From Enterobacter cancerogenus (GTDB lineage: Bacteria; Pseudomonadota; Gammaproteobacteria; Enterobacterales; Enterobacteriaceae): DNA of 64,000 bases. Under the pieces are notes generated by a model that saw nothing but the letters and a program-made list of their open reading frames with translations, was not told the origin of the DNA and ran no database searches. The DNA lies in assembly GCA_000773965.1 (NCBI GenBank), contig JRUP01000013.1:1-64000 (forward strand), given 5' to 3'. The translations under genes were made by a program, and so were the position numbers. Positions within the stretch are counted from its first letter, which is position 1. Each line of letters starts with the position of its first letter. This document shows, piece by piece, positions 16,047 to 24,959 of this stretch.

Positions 16047-16961
16047 TTATAACACAGAATCGAGAAAGCCCTGAAGCTGAGCTAAAAATACCGCCGGGAC
16101 TTCTTCCTGTGGGGAATGCCCACAAGGCAGTGCCTTTCCCTGCACATTAATGGCCTTCTCCTGCCAGGTTTCAACCACATCGTATAGCTGACCGACCGTA
16201 CCCATTTCACCCCACAGCAATTGAAGCGGACAAACGATGCGTTTTTCGCTGTCCTGTGCATCGTGCTCTAAATCCACCGTGGCGGCCGCGCGATAATCTT
16301 CGCAGACGGCGTGGATCATCTCGGGTTGCTGATAGCAGCGCAAATAATCATTGAATACCGCTTCTGAAGTCGCCCCCGCTGTCTTGAGTTGACCGTCAAT
16401 ATGTTTTCGCAGGAAGAAAGCCGGATCGTGGCCGATCATTGTCTCCGGCAGTGGATAAGGCTGGATCAGAAAGAACCACCAAAAATAGCGCGTAGCAAAC
16501 GCCTTATCGGTCTGCGCATACATGGTGGCAGTCGGGGCGATATCGACAAAAGTGCAGCAGGCCACTTTTTCCGGATGGTCGAGCGCCAGGCGATGACCCA
16601 CCCGCGCACCGCGATCGTGCCCGACAAACGCCACACGCGAAAGTCCCAACGCATCAATCAACTGGCTGATATCTTCAGCCATGGCGCGTTTTGAATAGGC
16701 CAAATGGCGTTCGTCGCTGGCGGGTTTGTCGCTGTCGCCGTAGCCGCGCAGATCAGGCAGGATCACCTGGTATTTTTGCGCCAGCTGCGGAGCGATTTTA
16801 CGCCACGCCAGATGATTTTGTGGATGCCCGTGCAGCATCAGCAACGGCGGTCCTTCCCCCCCGATTGCCACGCGTAGTGTGATACCGTTGTTCAGCGTGA
16901 CCGCTTTCAAGGCAAATCCGTCGATAAATGGCGATGTACCGCAATCCTTAATCTCACTCAT
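16047..16961 (-). CDS. Alpha/beta hydrolase of the haloacetate (fluoroacetate) dehalogenase type
   Basis: A 304-residue cytoplasmic hydrolase. The oxyanion motif HGHPQ (44-48) and nucleophile elbow GHDRG with D116, plus R117 and R120 that bind a carboxylate, match fluoroacetate dehalogenase (known D110, R111, R114). D140 and H282 complete the triad. However, the position of the known halide-pocket His (H155) is W161 here, although the neighbouring Trp (W162) and a Tyr (Y223, CEDYRA) are kept. Dehalogenase or epoxide-hydrolase activity is therefore uncertain. Its start overlaps the leuD-like stop by four bases (ATGA), so it belongs to the leuCD2 operon. Confidence 0.82.
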   Translation of the reverse strand: MSEIKDCGTSPFIDGFALKAVTLNNGITLRVAIGGEGPPLLMLHGHPQNHLAWRKIAPQLAQKYQVILPDLRGYGDSDKPASDERHLAYSKRAMAEDISQLIDALGLSRVAFVGHDRGARVGHRLALDHPEKVACCTFVDIAPTATMYAQTDKAFATRYFWWFFLIQPYPLPETMIGHDPAFFLRKHIDGQLKTAGATSEAVFNDYLRCYQQPEMIHAVCEDYRAAATVDLEHDAQDSEKRIVCPLQLLWGEMGTVGQLYDVVETWQEKAINVQGKALPCGHSPQEEVPAVFLAQLQGFLDSVL

Positions 16962-17584
16962 GCTGTTTGTCCTTTAACCCGCTGCAGCCAGGGGCGCTGA
17001 GCAAAGTGCTGATGTTCAAACTGCGTAATGTCAGTCTCGTATTGGAGCGTCCAGTCTACCGCGCTGCCGCCACCCATTAACATCTCACGTTTGAGCGCGC
17101 TCACCTCAAAATGCAATACCTGCTGGTTGCATGTGATGGTCTTATCTTCCAGCGAAACCGTAATTGAATTGTGCTCTGCGTCAGTCGTGGCCGCACTGAG
17201 CTGCTGATAGGCTTCTTCAGTCAACGTTAGCGTCAGCACGCCGTTGCGCTGACAGTTATCGTCAAAGATGCCGGCAAAGCTGGTGCCGATGATGGCGCGG
17301 ATGCCCAGCTGATTGAGTCCCCACACCGCATGTTCGCGACTGGAACCACAGCCAAAGTTGGGTCCTACCAGCAAGAATGCCGCGTTCTTTCCGGCAGGCT
17401 GGTTGAGGATAAACGCGGGATTCGCACTGCCGTCGGGCAAAAATCGCAGGTCAAAGAACACGCCCCGATCCAATCCCTGGCGATCGATGCCTTTCAGAAA
17501 CTGCTTTGGCATGATCACATCTGTATCAATGTTGGCCGCCGGTAAATGGGCAATACTTCCGGTGATGCTGTGAAAGGCGTTCAT
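16958..17584 (-). CDS. 3-isopropylmalate dehydratase small subunit paralogue (LeuD-like)
   Basis: A 208-residue aconitase-swivel subunit that pairs with the adjacent LeuC-like protein. NIDTDVIMPKQFLK (about 19-32) and GPNFGCGSSREHAVWGL (about 71-87) are the family motifs. Start set at ATG 17584, with AGAGG upstream and one base between it and the leuC-like stop. The absence of leuA and leuB, and the presence of a LysR regulator and dehalogenase-like hydrolase, indicate a second copy acting on another 2- or 3-hydroxy diacid rather than leucine synthesis; the exact substrate is unknown. Confidence 0.88.
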   Translation of the reverse strand: MNAFHSITGSIAHLPAANIDTDVIMPKQFLKGIDRQGLDRGVFFDLRFLPDGSANPAFILNQPAGKNAAFLLVGPNFGCGSSREHAVWGLNQLGIRAIIGTSFAGIFDDNCQRNGVLTLTLTEEAYQQLSAATTDAEHNSITVSLEDKTITCNQQVLHFEVSALKREMLMGGGSAVDWTLQYETDITQFEHQHFAQRPWLQRVKGQTA

Positions 17585-17585
17585 A

Positions 17586-19007
17586 TTAAACCTCTGCTGT
17601 CTTGAAGTTGCGTACATCGACCAGATGACCGGCCACCGCAGCGGCGGCGACCATCGCCGGGCTCATTAAATGGGTTCGTGCTCCTGCACCCTGGCGGCCC
17701 GCAAAATTGCGGTTGGTGCCTGAAGCACAGCGATCGCCGGGTTCCAGGACATCTTCATTCATTGCCAGACACATTGAGCACCCCGACTGCCGCCACTCAA
17801 AACCTGCATTGATAAAAATGTCGGCTAAGCCTTCAGCCTCTGCTTGCTGACGCACCTGTGTGGAGCCTGGCACGATGATCCCGCGCACGTGTCGGGCGAT
17901 TTTGCGCTCGCCAATCACCGCTGCTGCAGCGCGTAAATCTTCGATTCTGCCGTTGGTGCAGGAGCCAATAAAGGCATGAGTGATGGCGATGTCAGACAAG
18001 CGCATACCGGGTTCCAGCCCCATATATTTCAGTGCTACCAACATGGCCTGCTGTTTGATCAAATCGGGTTCCTGTTGCGGATCGGGCACACAGCCGCCGA
18101 TGGCACAGGTCTGATCCGGGCTGATGCCCCAGGTCACTTTAGGTTCAAGGTCGCTGCAATCCAGCTCAATCGCACGGTCAAATTTAGCCCCGGCATCACT
18201 GCGCAAAGTCATCCATTCGGCCTTTGCCTGCTCCCACAATGCACCTGTTGGCATTTGCGGTTTGCCCTGGATGTAAGCGAATACCTTCTCATCTGGCGCA
18301 ATAATCGCTCCTCGAGCGCCGGCTTCGACCGCCATATTGCACAGCGTCATGCGCCCTTCCATACTCAGCGCGTCAATCGCCGGGCCATCAAATTCAATGG
18401 CATAACCGGTTGCCCCTGAGGCACCAATATCTTCAATCAACGCCAGAATGATGTCTTTCGCTGAACAGCCATAAGGCAGCTCACCCGTTACCGTGACTCG
18501 CATGGTTTTGAGCGTGCGATAAATCAGAGTTTGCGTGGCGAGAAGATGTTCAATTTCTGACGTTCCGATGCCGAAACCCAACGCACCAAATGCGCCATAG
18601 GTGGTGGTGTGGCTGTCACCGGCGGCAATCACCATACCGGGCATGACCAGCCCCTGCTCATGCGCGACCACATGTTCGATGCCCTGGCGCGGGTCCATGA
18701 CATCAAACAGTTCGATGCCAAAATGGGCGGCATTTTGACGGAAGTAATCCACCTGCAGCTGCCCGCCTGCATCGGTCATGGCATCGTCACGCTCAGGACG
18801 CGTGGGATTAACATGATCGACATTAAGTAAGATGGTCGCCGGATGGCGCACTGGGCGATGATGTTCACGCAGTCCGCTAAAGGCCTGCGGGCTGGTGTAT
18901 TCGTTGAGTATTGATCGATCAATATAGAGCAACACATGCCCTTCATCGTCTAACTGACGTACCACATGCTGATCGATCAGTTTTTCATACAGTGTTTTGT
19001 TAGCCAT
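17586..19007 (-). CDS. 3-isopropylmalate dehydratase large subunit paralogue (LeuC-like)
   Basis: A 473-residue aconitase-family iron-sulfur hydro-lyase subunit, close to the LeuC length (about 466). The [4Fe-4S] ligands are C350 (GSCTNGR), C410 and C413 (GCSMC). The active-site stretches DSHTTTYGAFGALGFGIG (131-148) and TGTNRNFAGRQG-like C terminus are intact (here SGTNRNFAGRQG). Start ATG 19007 (MANKTLYEKL) is preferred to one four codons earlier because E. coli LeuC begins like this. First gene of a four-gene minus-strand operon. Confidence 0.9.
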   Translation of the reverse strand: MANKTLYEKLIDQHVVRQLDDEGHVLLYIDRSILNEYTSPQAFSGLREHHRPVRHPATILLNVDHVNPTRPERDDAMTDAGGQLQVDYFRQNAAHFGIELFDVMDPRQGIEHVVAHEQGLVMPGMVIAAGDSHTTTYGAFGALGFGIGTSEIEHLLATQTLIYRTLKTMRVTVTGELPYGCSAKDIILALIEDIGASGATGYAIEFDGPAIDALSMEGRMTLCNMAVEAGARGAIIAPDEKVFAYIQGKPQMPTGALWEQAKAEWMTLRSDAGAKFDRAIELDCSDLEPKVTWGISPDQTCAIGGCVPDPQQEPDLIKQQAMLVALKYMGLEPGMRLSDIAITHAFIGSCTNGRIEDLRAAAAVIGERKIARHVRGIIVPGSTQVRQQAEAEGLADIFINAGFEWRQSGCSMCLAMNEDVLEPGDRCASGTNRNFAGRQGAGARTHLMSPAMVAAAAVAGHLVDVRNFKTAEV

Positions 19008-19153
19008 GCGATTGCCCACATAAAAGTATCAACAAGTCATTAGAGACTCTAGGGTAATACAGTTGTGGTTAAGACTATGAACACAGTACGTGAAGTGATG
19101 GTTTATGAAGTGTGTTTAATGGGCGACCTTAACGCCGCCCGTAAAGGGATGAC

Positions 19154-20449
19154 CTACTGCAGACGCTCGAAGCGATAAGGTTTGGGATCGATAAGCGGTG
19201 TATGTCCGGTCACCAAATCTGCAGCTAACTGCCCGGCTGCGGGTGATGTCCCGAAACCATGCCCTGAAAAGCCCGTCGCCAAAGTTAGCCCGGGCATCGA
19301 GGCGACAGGACCAATCACCGGGTTCGAATCCGGGGTAACATCTATCACGCCAGCCCATGATTCTGCCATCTCCGCCTGATGGAACACTGGCCACGCCGCG
19401 CACAGGTTGCGCATCGCTTCCTGGTTCAGTGCCGGATTGGCAAGAGGGTCCAGCGTGCGGACCTGCTCAAAGGGTGAACGCCGATCGTTGCGCCAGCGAC
19501 GTGCCAGTGCAAGATCCTTCACGAAGTATTTGCCCAGCGAAATCCGCAGGTTGTCACGCGCCTGACGTAGCTGAGGCATATAACGTGTGCCGATCAATAG
19601 ATGATCAAGCGTTATTGGCGCATCCAGCGCACCGCGTTGAGTGATAATAAAGCCACCGTCCTGGTGTTTTCGGAATGAGAAGTCAGGAGCGCCCACCGCT
19701 AAATTGGCCGGGCCTTCCAGCGGTTTAGTGCGCATCACCGAACAAATCAGCGGCAGCGTCGGCAGATTAATACCGTGATTGCCAAGAAATCGACGCGACC
19801 AGGCACCTGCCGCCAGCAACACCTGGTCACATCGAATCTCACCGCGCTCGGTGATTACGCCACTCACCTTACCATTGCTGGTGGCTAAGCCGCGGACGGC
19901 ACAGTTTTCAAGGATAACCGCACCTCTGGCGATGGCAGCATTCGCGATTGCGCTGGCAGCCAGCGTGGGTTCAGCCCGCCCGTCAGATGCGGTGTAAATC
20001 CCGCCTGCCCATTTCTCCGCACCGCCTGGCACTTGTGCTGCAATTTGTGCGTGGCTGAGCAAGCGCGTATCCAGGCCAGCGGCACTTACCCCGCTTAACC
20101 ATTTTTCATGCAGTGACATCTGCTGCTCGTTGCGAGCCACAAACATAATGCCAGCCTGACGATATCCCACGTCACTGCCAACCCGCGCGGCCATCCCCGC
20201 CCACAAGCGGTCAGCGGCCTGCGCCAGCGGAATATCCTCCAGCGCACGGCTGGTTTTACGGATCCAGCCGAGATTGCGGGAAGACTGTTCGCCCGCAATA
20301 CGCCCCTTTTCCAACACCACGACGGGAATATTGCGCTCCGCCAGCGTCAGTGCGGCGGTCAACCCTACAATCCCGCCGCCAATAATTACCACCCTGGTGG
20401 CATCCGGCAACGTTGGCGAAGGCGTAACCGGAGAAATAACAGGTGCCAT
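19154..20449 (-). CDS. DadA-like FAD-dependent amino-acid/amine oxidoreductase
   Basis: A 431-residue flavoprotein of the DAO family. The FAD-binding VVIIGGGIVGLTAALTLAE region is at about 20-38 with the acidic residue (VVVLEKG) closing the Rossmann fold; near the C terminus GHGFGTSPAAGQLAADL matches the second flavin-contacting segment. Such enzymes oxidise amines or D-amino acids to imines, and the RidA gene 16 bases upstream would hydrolyse the reactive imine. Last gene of the minus-strand module OCD-like, RidA, oxidase. Substrate unknown. Confidence 0.85.
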   Translation of the reverse strand: MAPVISPVTPSPTLPDATRVVIIGGGIVGLTAALTLAERNIPVVVLEKGRIAGEQSSRNLGWIRKTSRALEDIPLAQAADRLWAGMAARVGSDVGYRQAGIMFVARNEQQMSLHEKWLSGVSAAGLDTRLLSHAQIAAQVPGGAEKWAGGIYTASDGRAEPTLAASAIANAAIARGAVILENCAVRGLATSNGKVSGVITERGEIRCDQVLLAAGAWSRRFLGNHGINLPTLPLICSVMRTKPLEGPANLAVGAPDFSFRKHQDGGFIITQRGALDAPITLDHLLIGTRYMPQLRQARDNLRISLGKYFVKDLALARRWRNDRRSPFEQVRTLDPLANPALNQEAMRNLCAAWPVFHQAEMAESWAGVIDVTPDSNPVIGPVASMPGLTLATGFSGHGFGTSPAAGQLAADLVTGHTPLIDPKPYRFERLQ

Positions 20450-20465
20450 AGCGCGTCTCCCGCCC

Positions 20466-20888
20466 TTAAAGGGCTACGGTAATTTCCTGAACCTGAGCGT
20501 TACCGGCGCCGCGATAGGCCGTGACTTCCAGTTCAACTTTATAAACGGTCGATCCCAGCGGTGGGCAAGTGACCGTTGAAGCGGGATTAACTCCACGGAA
20601 TTTCTCACCAATGATCGCCATCACCGCAGGCACATCCGCCGGATCCTGAATAAACACGCGCGAGCACACCACATCCAGTAATGAGGCATCGATGGCTGCC
20701 AGAGCTGCTTCGATATTGGCAAACACTTGCAAAGTCTGCTCGCGCAGGTCTTCGGGAATTTCCTTGGTTTGTGGGTTGCGACCGGCGGTGTTGGAGACAT
20801 AAATCCAGTTATCCACGGCCACGATGCGCGAATAACTCGCCTGCTCTTCAAATTTAGAACCGGTTTTTACTTTAATGATATTGGTCAT
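20466..20888 (-). CDS. RidA family protein (enamine/imine deaminase)
   Basis: A 140-residue YjgF/YER057c/UK114-fold protein, trimeric and cytoplasmic in characterised relatives. Family pattern: GRNPQTKEIPEDLREQTLQVFANIEAAL in the middle, the key arginine in VVCSRVFIQD, and an ending EVTAYRG near the C terminus. Located between the ornithine-cyclodeaminase-like gene (25 bases) and the flavin oxidase (16 bases). It probably clears imines made by that oxidase. The N-terminal part IIKVKTGSKFEEQASYSR is longer than in E. coli RidA and typical of pathway-specific copies. Confidence 0.9.
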   Translation of the reverse strand: MTNIIKVKTGSKFEEQASYSRIVAVDNWIYVSNTAGRNPQTKEIPEDLREQTLQVFANIEAALAAIDASLLDVVCSRVFIQDPADVPAVMAIIGEKFRGVNPASTVTCPPLGSTVYKVELEVTAYRGAGNAQVQEITVAL

Positions 20889-20913
20889 GATGTTTTCTCT
20901 ATTAATAAATTAA

Positions 20914-22053
20914 TTAGCTTAAAACCGGTGATTCCCACAGGTTGAGTTTGATGCCAATGCCTTTTTCCAGGGCATTGCGATACAACACCGTGCCCCAGGC
21001 CACATCTTCCACCGGCATACCACCCACAGACATGATGATGATCTCGCTATCGTTTTGGCGGCCAGGCGCCTCGCCGGCGACGATCTTGCCAATATCTTCC
21101 AGTTGCTCCGCCTGCAGCTGCCCTTCAGCGACCATATCCATAAAACGCACACCGATAATCGGCACGCAGCGATGCGCAGGCTTGGGAACTTCATCAAACC
21201 AGGCATGATAGAGTCCGGTGTTATCCAGCACCTTACGCACATCCGACTGCTCCATGCCTTCATCGATATTGCACAGCGCAGGCATGGCGAGGAACGCGCC
21301 AGCTTTCACCCATTCACGTTTCACCAGCGGATAAGTGGCGGGATCACCGACTTCACCTGAGCTGCAATAAGTGACAATGTCACTGTCGCGCACCACCGCT
21401 TCCAGCGAGTCGACAATTTCTATCTGCTTAATTTGTGGATAGGTCTCATGCACCCAGGTAATGAAGTTATCGAGGCTGCGCTGACCACGCCCTTTAACTT
21501 TGATGGTGTCGATGTGCGGACACACAGCAATAAACGCCGCCACCGCGGTTTTCCCCATCACGCCCGGTCCGAGCAAACCGATTACACGAGAATCCTTTCG
21601 CGCCAGATGACGTGCGCCGACGCCCGGCACCGCTCCGGTGCGATACGCCGACAGCAGATTGGCTGACATATGCGCCAGCGGCGCGCCGGTATCGGCATCA
21701 TTGAGGGTGAACATCAGAATCGAGCGTGGCAGGCCTTTCTCGCGATTGGCGATGTTGGAGCCATACCACTTCACACCGGCCGTGCCGAACTTGCCGCCAA
21801 GATAGGCAGGCATCGCCATCATGCGGCGATCGGCAGTGGGTTTGGGCATCGTCGGGAACGGCGAATTTTCCGGGAAGGTCACCATCGCGCCGTGTGAATC
21901 ATTATTGGATCCGGCCATGCGATAGTCGCCGTGATACAACAGGCCAAACATCTCTTCCATGGTATCGACACAGGCGGCCATATCGGTCACGCCCGCACGA
22001 ATCATGTCTTGCTCCGACAGGTAAATAAAATCAATCCGGGTTGAATCACTCAT
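20914..22053 (-). CDS. Ornithine cyclodeaminase / mu-crystallin family protein (tyramine oxidase subunit B-like)
   Basis: A 379-residue member of the OCD/mu-crystallin family. The NAD-binding Rossmann motif GLLGPGVMGKTAV lies near residue 162, preceded by the substrate-side stretches KWYGSN and TGAVPGVGARHLA. Related proteins are annotated as tyramine oxidase subunit B, a name I treat as unproven. Start set at ATG 22053 with AGAGG upstream; an in-frame TTG five codons earlier has no ribosome site. First gene of the three-gene catabolic module and divergent from the AraC regulator. Likely chemistry: reduction of an imine or deamination of an amino acid with NAD(P). Confidence 0.82.
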   Translation of the reverse strand: MSDSTRIDFIYLSEQDMIRAGVTDMAACVDTMEEMFGLLYHGDYRMAGSNNDSHGAMVTFPENSPFPTMPKPTADRRMMAMPAYLGGKFGTAGVKWYGSNIANREKGLPRSILMFTLNDADTGAPLAHMSANLLSAYRTGAVPGVGARHLARKDSRVIGLLGPGVMGKTAVAAFIAVCPHIDTIKVKGRGQRSLDNFITWVHETYPQIKQIEIVDSLEAVVRDSDIVTYCSSGEVGDPATYPLVKREWVKAGAFLAMPALCNIDEGMEQSDVRKVLDNTGLYHAWFDEVPKPAHRCVPIIGVRFMDMVAEGQLQAEQLEDIGKIVAGEAPGRQNDSEIIIMSVGGMPVEDVAWGTVLYRNALEKGIGIKLNLWESPVLS

Positions 22054-22284
22054 AAGTCGCCTCTTCAATCAGTCTTTTGGTCTATTTCCCGCCGTGGCGA
22101 GCGCTGCCATAAATAGCGATTTCACTGGCTAAAACCGTCTTAGGTGTCGATGGTCTTCGCTGCGTGAAATAGAAATAGCGCGTCAGTTAGCGAGCTGTAT
22201 TGAATATTTGCGACATGACGAAATTCGTGCGTGGCACAGCACTTGCATTACTTAAACAGTAAATAGCCCGCAGCGGAGCCCGCC
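22054..22284. promoter_or_regulatory. Divergent promoter region of the amine/amino-acid catabolic module
   Basis: About 230 bases between divergent starts. A small palindrome ACGAA-A-TTCGT (22218-22228) near the AraC side is a candidate regulator site; no other clear signal. Confidence 0.35.
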
Positions 22285-23115
22285 ATGACACAATTGCCTC
22301 TCTATCGCCACAGTGGATTTCAACCTGAGCAGCCATGGTTTGTGCTGAACGCCGCGCAGCATTACTCGCTGATTGCGTCAGACAACCCGGCTATTTCTCA
22401 TTTCTACAGTTTTGATGTGGCGCAGAGTGCCAGTATGACGCTGGCGATTCCCGACGGCTGCGTGGATATCGTGTTTGATTGCGATGCGCAGCGTCCTGCT
22501 GCACGCGTGTGTGGCACCACGCTGGAGGCGCGCGGTGCCGATATGCAGCATAACCACCACTATTTTGGTGTGCGCTTCGCACCGGGCATCATTCCTGATT
22601 TCCTCGATGTGATGGCAGAAGAGATTCCCGATCGTGAATTCAATTTCCTCGATGTGGTGCCGGATGCAAGGTTAGCCTTTGAACAGATCGTGCAGACGCG
22701 TGATTTTTCGCGGCAGATTGCTTTGTTCAACGCCAGTTTCACGCCGCGCCTGGTGCGCAAAGCTTCCGCCGTCACATCCTTGATCATCCACACCATGCGC
22801 CAGCAGAAAGGCAACATTCGCATTGATCAACTGGAAGCGCTGACCGGCTACACCTGCCGCACTATCCAGCGCCAGTTTCGCCAGGATACCGGGATGTCAC
22901 CCAAGGCTTTTAGCCGCATTTTGCGCTGCCAGTCGGCGCTGGGCAGCATTCACTTACAGCAGGAAGTATCGTTTAGCGATCTGGCCTTTGATCTTGGATT
23001 TAGCGATCAGTCGCACTTCCTGCGCGAGTTTAAAAAGTTTGTCAGCACCACGCCCTGTGATTATCAGCGGCGTATTTCGCATGATGCCTATTTCCATCGT
23101 TTGCGTTTCCACTGA
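22285..23115 (+). CDS. AraC family transcriptional regulator
   Basis: A 276-residue regulator with the two-helix-turn-helix AraC domain at the C terminus (about 175-260): TGYTCRTIQRQFRQDTGMSPKAF then the LGFSDQSHFLREFKKF motif. The N-terminal half (about 30-150, with VDIVFDC and GVRFAPG) resembles the DUF6597-type sensing domain. It is divergent from the OCD-RidA-oxidase genes and 149 bases upstream of a permease gene on the same strand, so it probably controls both. Effector unknown. Confidence 0.88.
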   Translation: MTQLPLYRHSGFQPEQPWFVLNAAQHYSLIASDNPAISHFYSFDVAQSASMTLAIPDGCVDIVFDCDAQRPAARVCGTTLEARGADMQHNHHYFGVRFAPGIIPDFLDVMAEEIPDREFNFLDVVPDARLAFEQIVQTRDFSRQIALFNASFTPRLVRKASAVTSLIIHTMRQQKGNIRIDQLEALTGYTCRTIQRQFRQDTGMSPKAFSRILRCQSALGSIHLQQEVSFSDLAFDLGFSDQSHFLREFKKFVSTTPCDYQRRISHDAYFHRLRFH

Positions 23116-23209
23116 GCACTAAAAGGGTGCAGCGTTGCACTGTGACGCTGTCCGATTTTTTCTATCCGCCAGATGCTCAGCTGAGAAATGATGCTGCTAT
23201 GTTACCTGC

Positions 23210-23233
23210 CTCAGGCGGCACAGATTGCCTGAG
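23210..23233. repeat. Inverted repeat upstream of the APC permease
   Basis: CTCAGGC (23210-23216) and GCCTGAG (23227-23233); a second palindrome CTCAGCTGAG lies at 23176-23185. Both share CTCAG/CTGAG and sit just before the permease start, so regulator binding is possible. Confidence 0.4.
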
Positions 23234-23264
23234 AACTTTCTCTTAGCGGTTGAGGGCTTTGGCG

Positions 23265-24653
23265 ATGAATACGGATTCCGGCTTACGCAAAAACACGTTG
23301 GGTTTGTTTTCTCTGGTCTTTTTTGTCGTCGCGGCAGCCTCGCCGCTGACAGGCGTGGTGGGCGGCTTGCCGGTGGCGATTATTTCCGGCAACGGCGGTG
23401 GCATTCCGGTGTTTTATATTCTCTCGTGTATTATTTTGATGTTATTCGCCGTGGGCTTTATTGCCATGAGCCGTCATGTCAATAATGCGGGGGCCTTTTA
23501 TACCTATATCTCTAAAGGAATGGGCGAAAACTGGGGCGCTTCCGCGTCAGTATTAGCGCTGATGGCGTATATCTCTATTCAGATTGCCATCGTGGCAATG
23601 CTGGGATTCTTCACGCAGTTATTCATTGAAGAGCACTTTTCTGCCCATATTCCCTGGTGGGCATTGAGCATGCTATTTGTGCTGGTATGTTGGGTATTGA
23701 GCATTAAACGCGTCGAAGTCGGTGGAAAATTACTCGGCATATTAATGCTGGCGGAAGTGGCTATTGTGTTACTCACCGACGTGATGCTGTTGATCAAAAA
23801 AGTCGGACCCTACAGCTTCCAATCGTTTGAGCCGTCGGTGTTTATGCAGGGCAACCTCGGCATCGCCTTTATTTTCACCATCGCCGCTTTTATCGGTTTT
23901 GAATCTACCGCCATATATGCGGAAGAGTGCCGTGACCCACATAAAACCGTGCCGCGTGCCACGGTATGTGCTCTGTTGCTCATCACGGCATTTTTCTGTT
24001 TCACCAGTTGGTCACTGGTGCAGGCATACGGTTTTGATCAGATTGTCGCGATTGCCAGTAAGGATCCCGGCAACTTCGTGTTTAACATTACCCGGCAATA
24101 TGTTGGACAGTGGGCCGTAGAAACCATGTCGGTATTGCTGATCACCAGTTTATTTGCGGCGGCGCTGGCGTTTCATAACAATATTTCACGTTATTTGTTC
24201 AGCATTAGCCGCGATGGTTTGATCTGGAAAGAGTTGTGCAAAACTCATCCCACTAACGGCACGCCACATAACGCCAGCCACGTTCACAGCGTGATCATGC
24301 TGATGCTGCTGGCAGGTATGGGCAGCGCGGGATTGGACCCGATGGTGCACATCTTCGCTATCGGTTCTGCCGTCGCCACACTGTGTATTTTGATTTTACA
24401 ACTGGGCGTTTCCGCTGCCGTGATACTGTTCTTCCGTCGGATGGACAATAGCGAAAATCCATTCACCGTATTCTGGGCGCCGTTACTGTCAATGGTGTGC
24501 ATGAGCGTGACGATTATTTTGGTGGTCAATAATCTGCAATCCTTAAGCGGCAGTGATTCCAGCGTGGTGAAGATGATTCCCTGGTTCATTGCTGGCTGCG
24601 CCTTGATGGGATACGGCATGTCGCTGAAACGCAATTTTAAAGTTCGCGCTTAG
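23265..24653 (+). CDS. APC superfamily amino-acid/polyamine permease
   Basis: A 462-residue inner-membrane permease with about twelve hydrophobic helices. Family cues are the first helix region VVAAASPLTGVVGGLPVAI and the conserved GFESTAIYAEECRDPHKTVPRA loop (around residue 215-235, quoted in pieces). Start set at ATG 23265, with GAGGG upstream; an in-frame TTG five codons earlier is weaker. It follows the AraC gene on the plus strand and most likely imports the amine or amino acid degraded by the divergent OCD-RidA-oxidase genes. Substrate not predictable from sequence. Confidence 0.87.
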   Translation: MNTDSGLRKNTLGLFSLVFFVVAAASPLTGVVGGLPVAIISGNGGGIPVFYILSCIILMLFAVGFIAMSRHVNNAGAFYTYISKGMGENWGASASVLALMAYISIQIAIVAMLGFFTQLFIEEHFSAHIPWWALSMLFVLVCWVLSIKRVEVGGKLLGILMLAEVAIVLLTDVMLLIKKVGPYSFQSFEPSVFMQGNLGIAFIFTIAAFIGFESTAIYAEECRDPHKTVPRATVCALLLITAFFCFTSWSLVQAYGFDQIVAIASKDPGNFVFNITRQYVGQWAVETMSVLLITSLFAAALAFHNNISRYLFSISRDGLIWKELCKTHPTNGTPHNASHVHSVIMLMLLAGMGSAGLDPMVHIFAIGSAVATLCILILQLGVSAAVILFFRRMDNSENPFTVFWAPLLSMVCMSVTIILVVNNLQSLSGSDSSVVKMIPWFIAGCALMGYGMSLKRNFKVRA

Positions 24654-24663
24654 TCATCGTTGC

Positions 24664-24683
24664 GGTGCGCAGCAATGCGCACC
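24664..24683. terminator. GC-rich hairpin after the APC permease
   Basis: GGTGCGCA (24664-24671), loop GCAA (a stable tetraloop type), TGCGCACC (24676-24683): perfect 8-bp stem 11 bases after the stop, but no T-run, so at most a weak or Rho-assisted terminator. Confidence 0.5.
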
Positions 24684-24959
24684 CAGTTAGCGAGTAAATA
24701 TTTAACCTGGCGTTATGGTGTTTTATTTGACCTAAGTCGCGATGCTCGCTATAAAGAATAACCGCGCAGTACTCACGGATATATCTCCCTACCTTTCGCA
24801 TTCATTGCTTAAATTCCCGCCACATTGGTTTTATGTAAGTTAAGTAATTAACATCAATACTTTATTAACTAAAAACAAGTTAATCTTTTCGTAACAATCT
24901 TTTAATTTGCAAACCGAAATTTTAACGTTCACCTGCAAAGTACAAAGATCAGGATCAGA
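24684..24959 (+). promoter_or_regulatory. AT-rich upstream region of mqo with ArcA-like repeats
   Basis: About 275 bases without a gene. GTTAAGTAATTAACA (24839-24853) and an inverted ATTAAC / GTTAAT pair (24864-24884) resemble the GTTAA repeats bound by ArcA. ArcA repression of mqo is known in E. coli, so these are candidate sites; match quality is modest. Confidence 0.35.
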
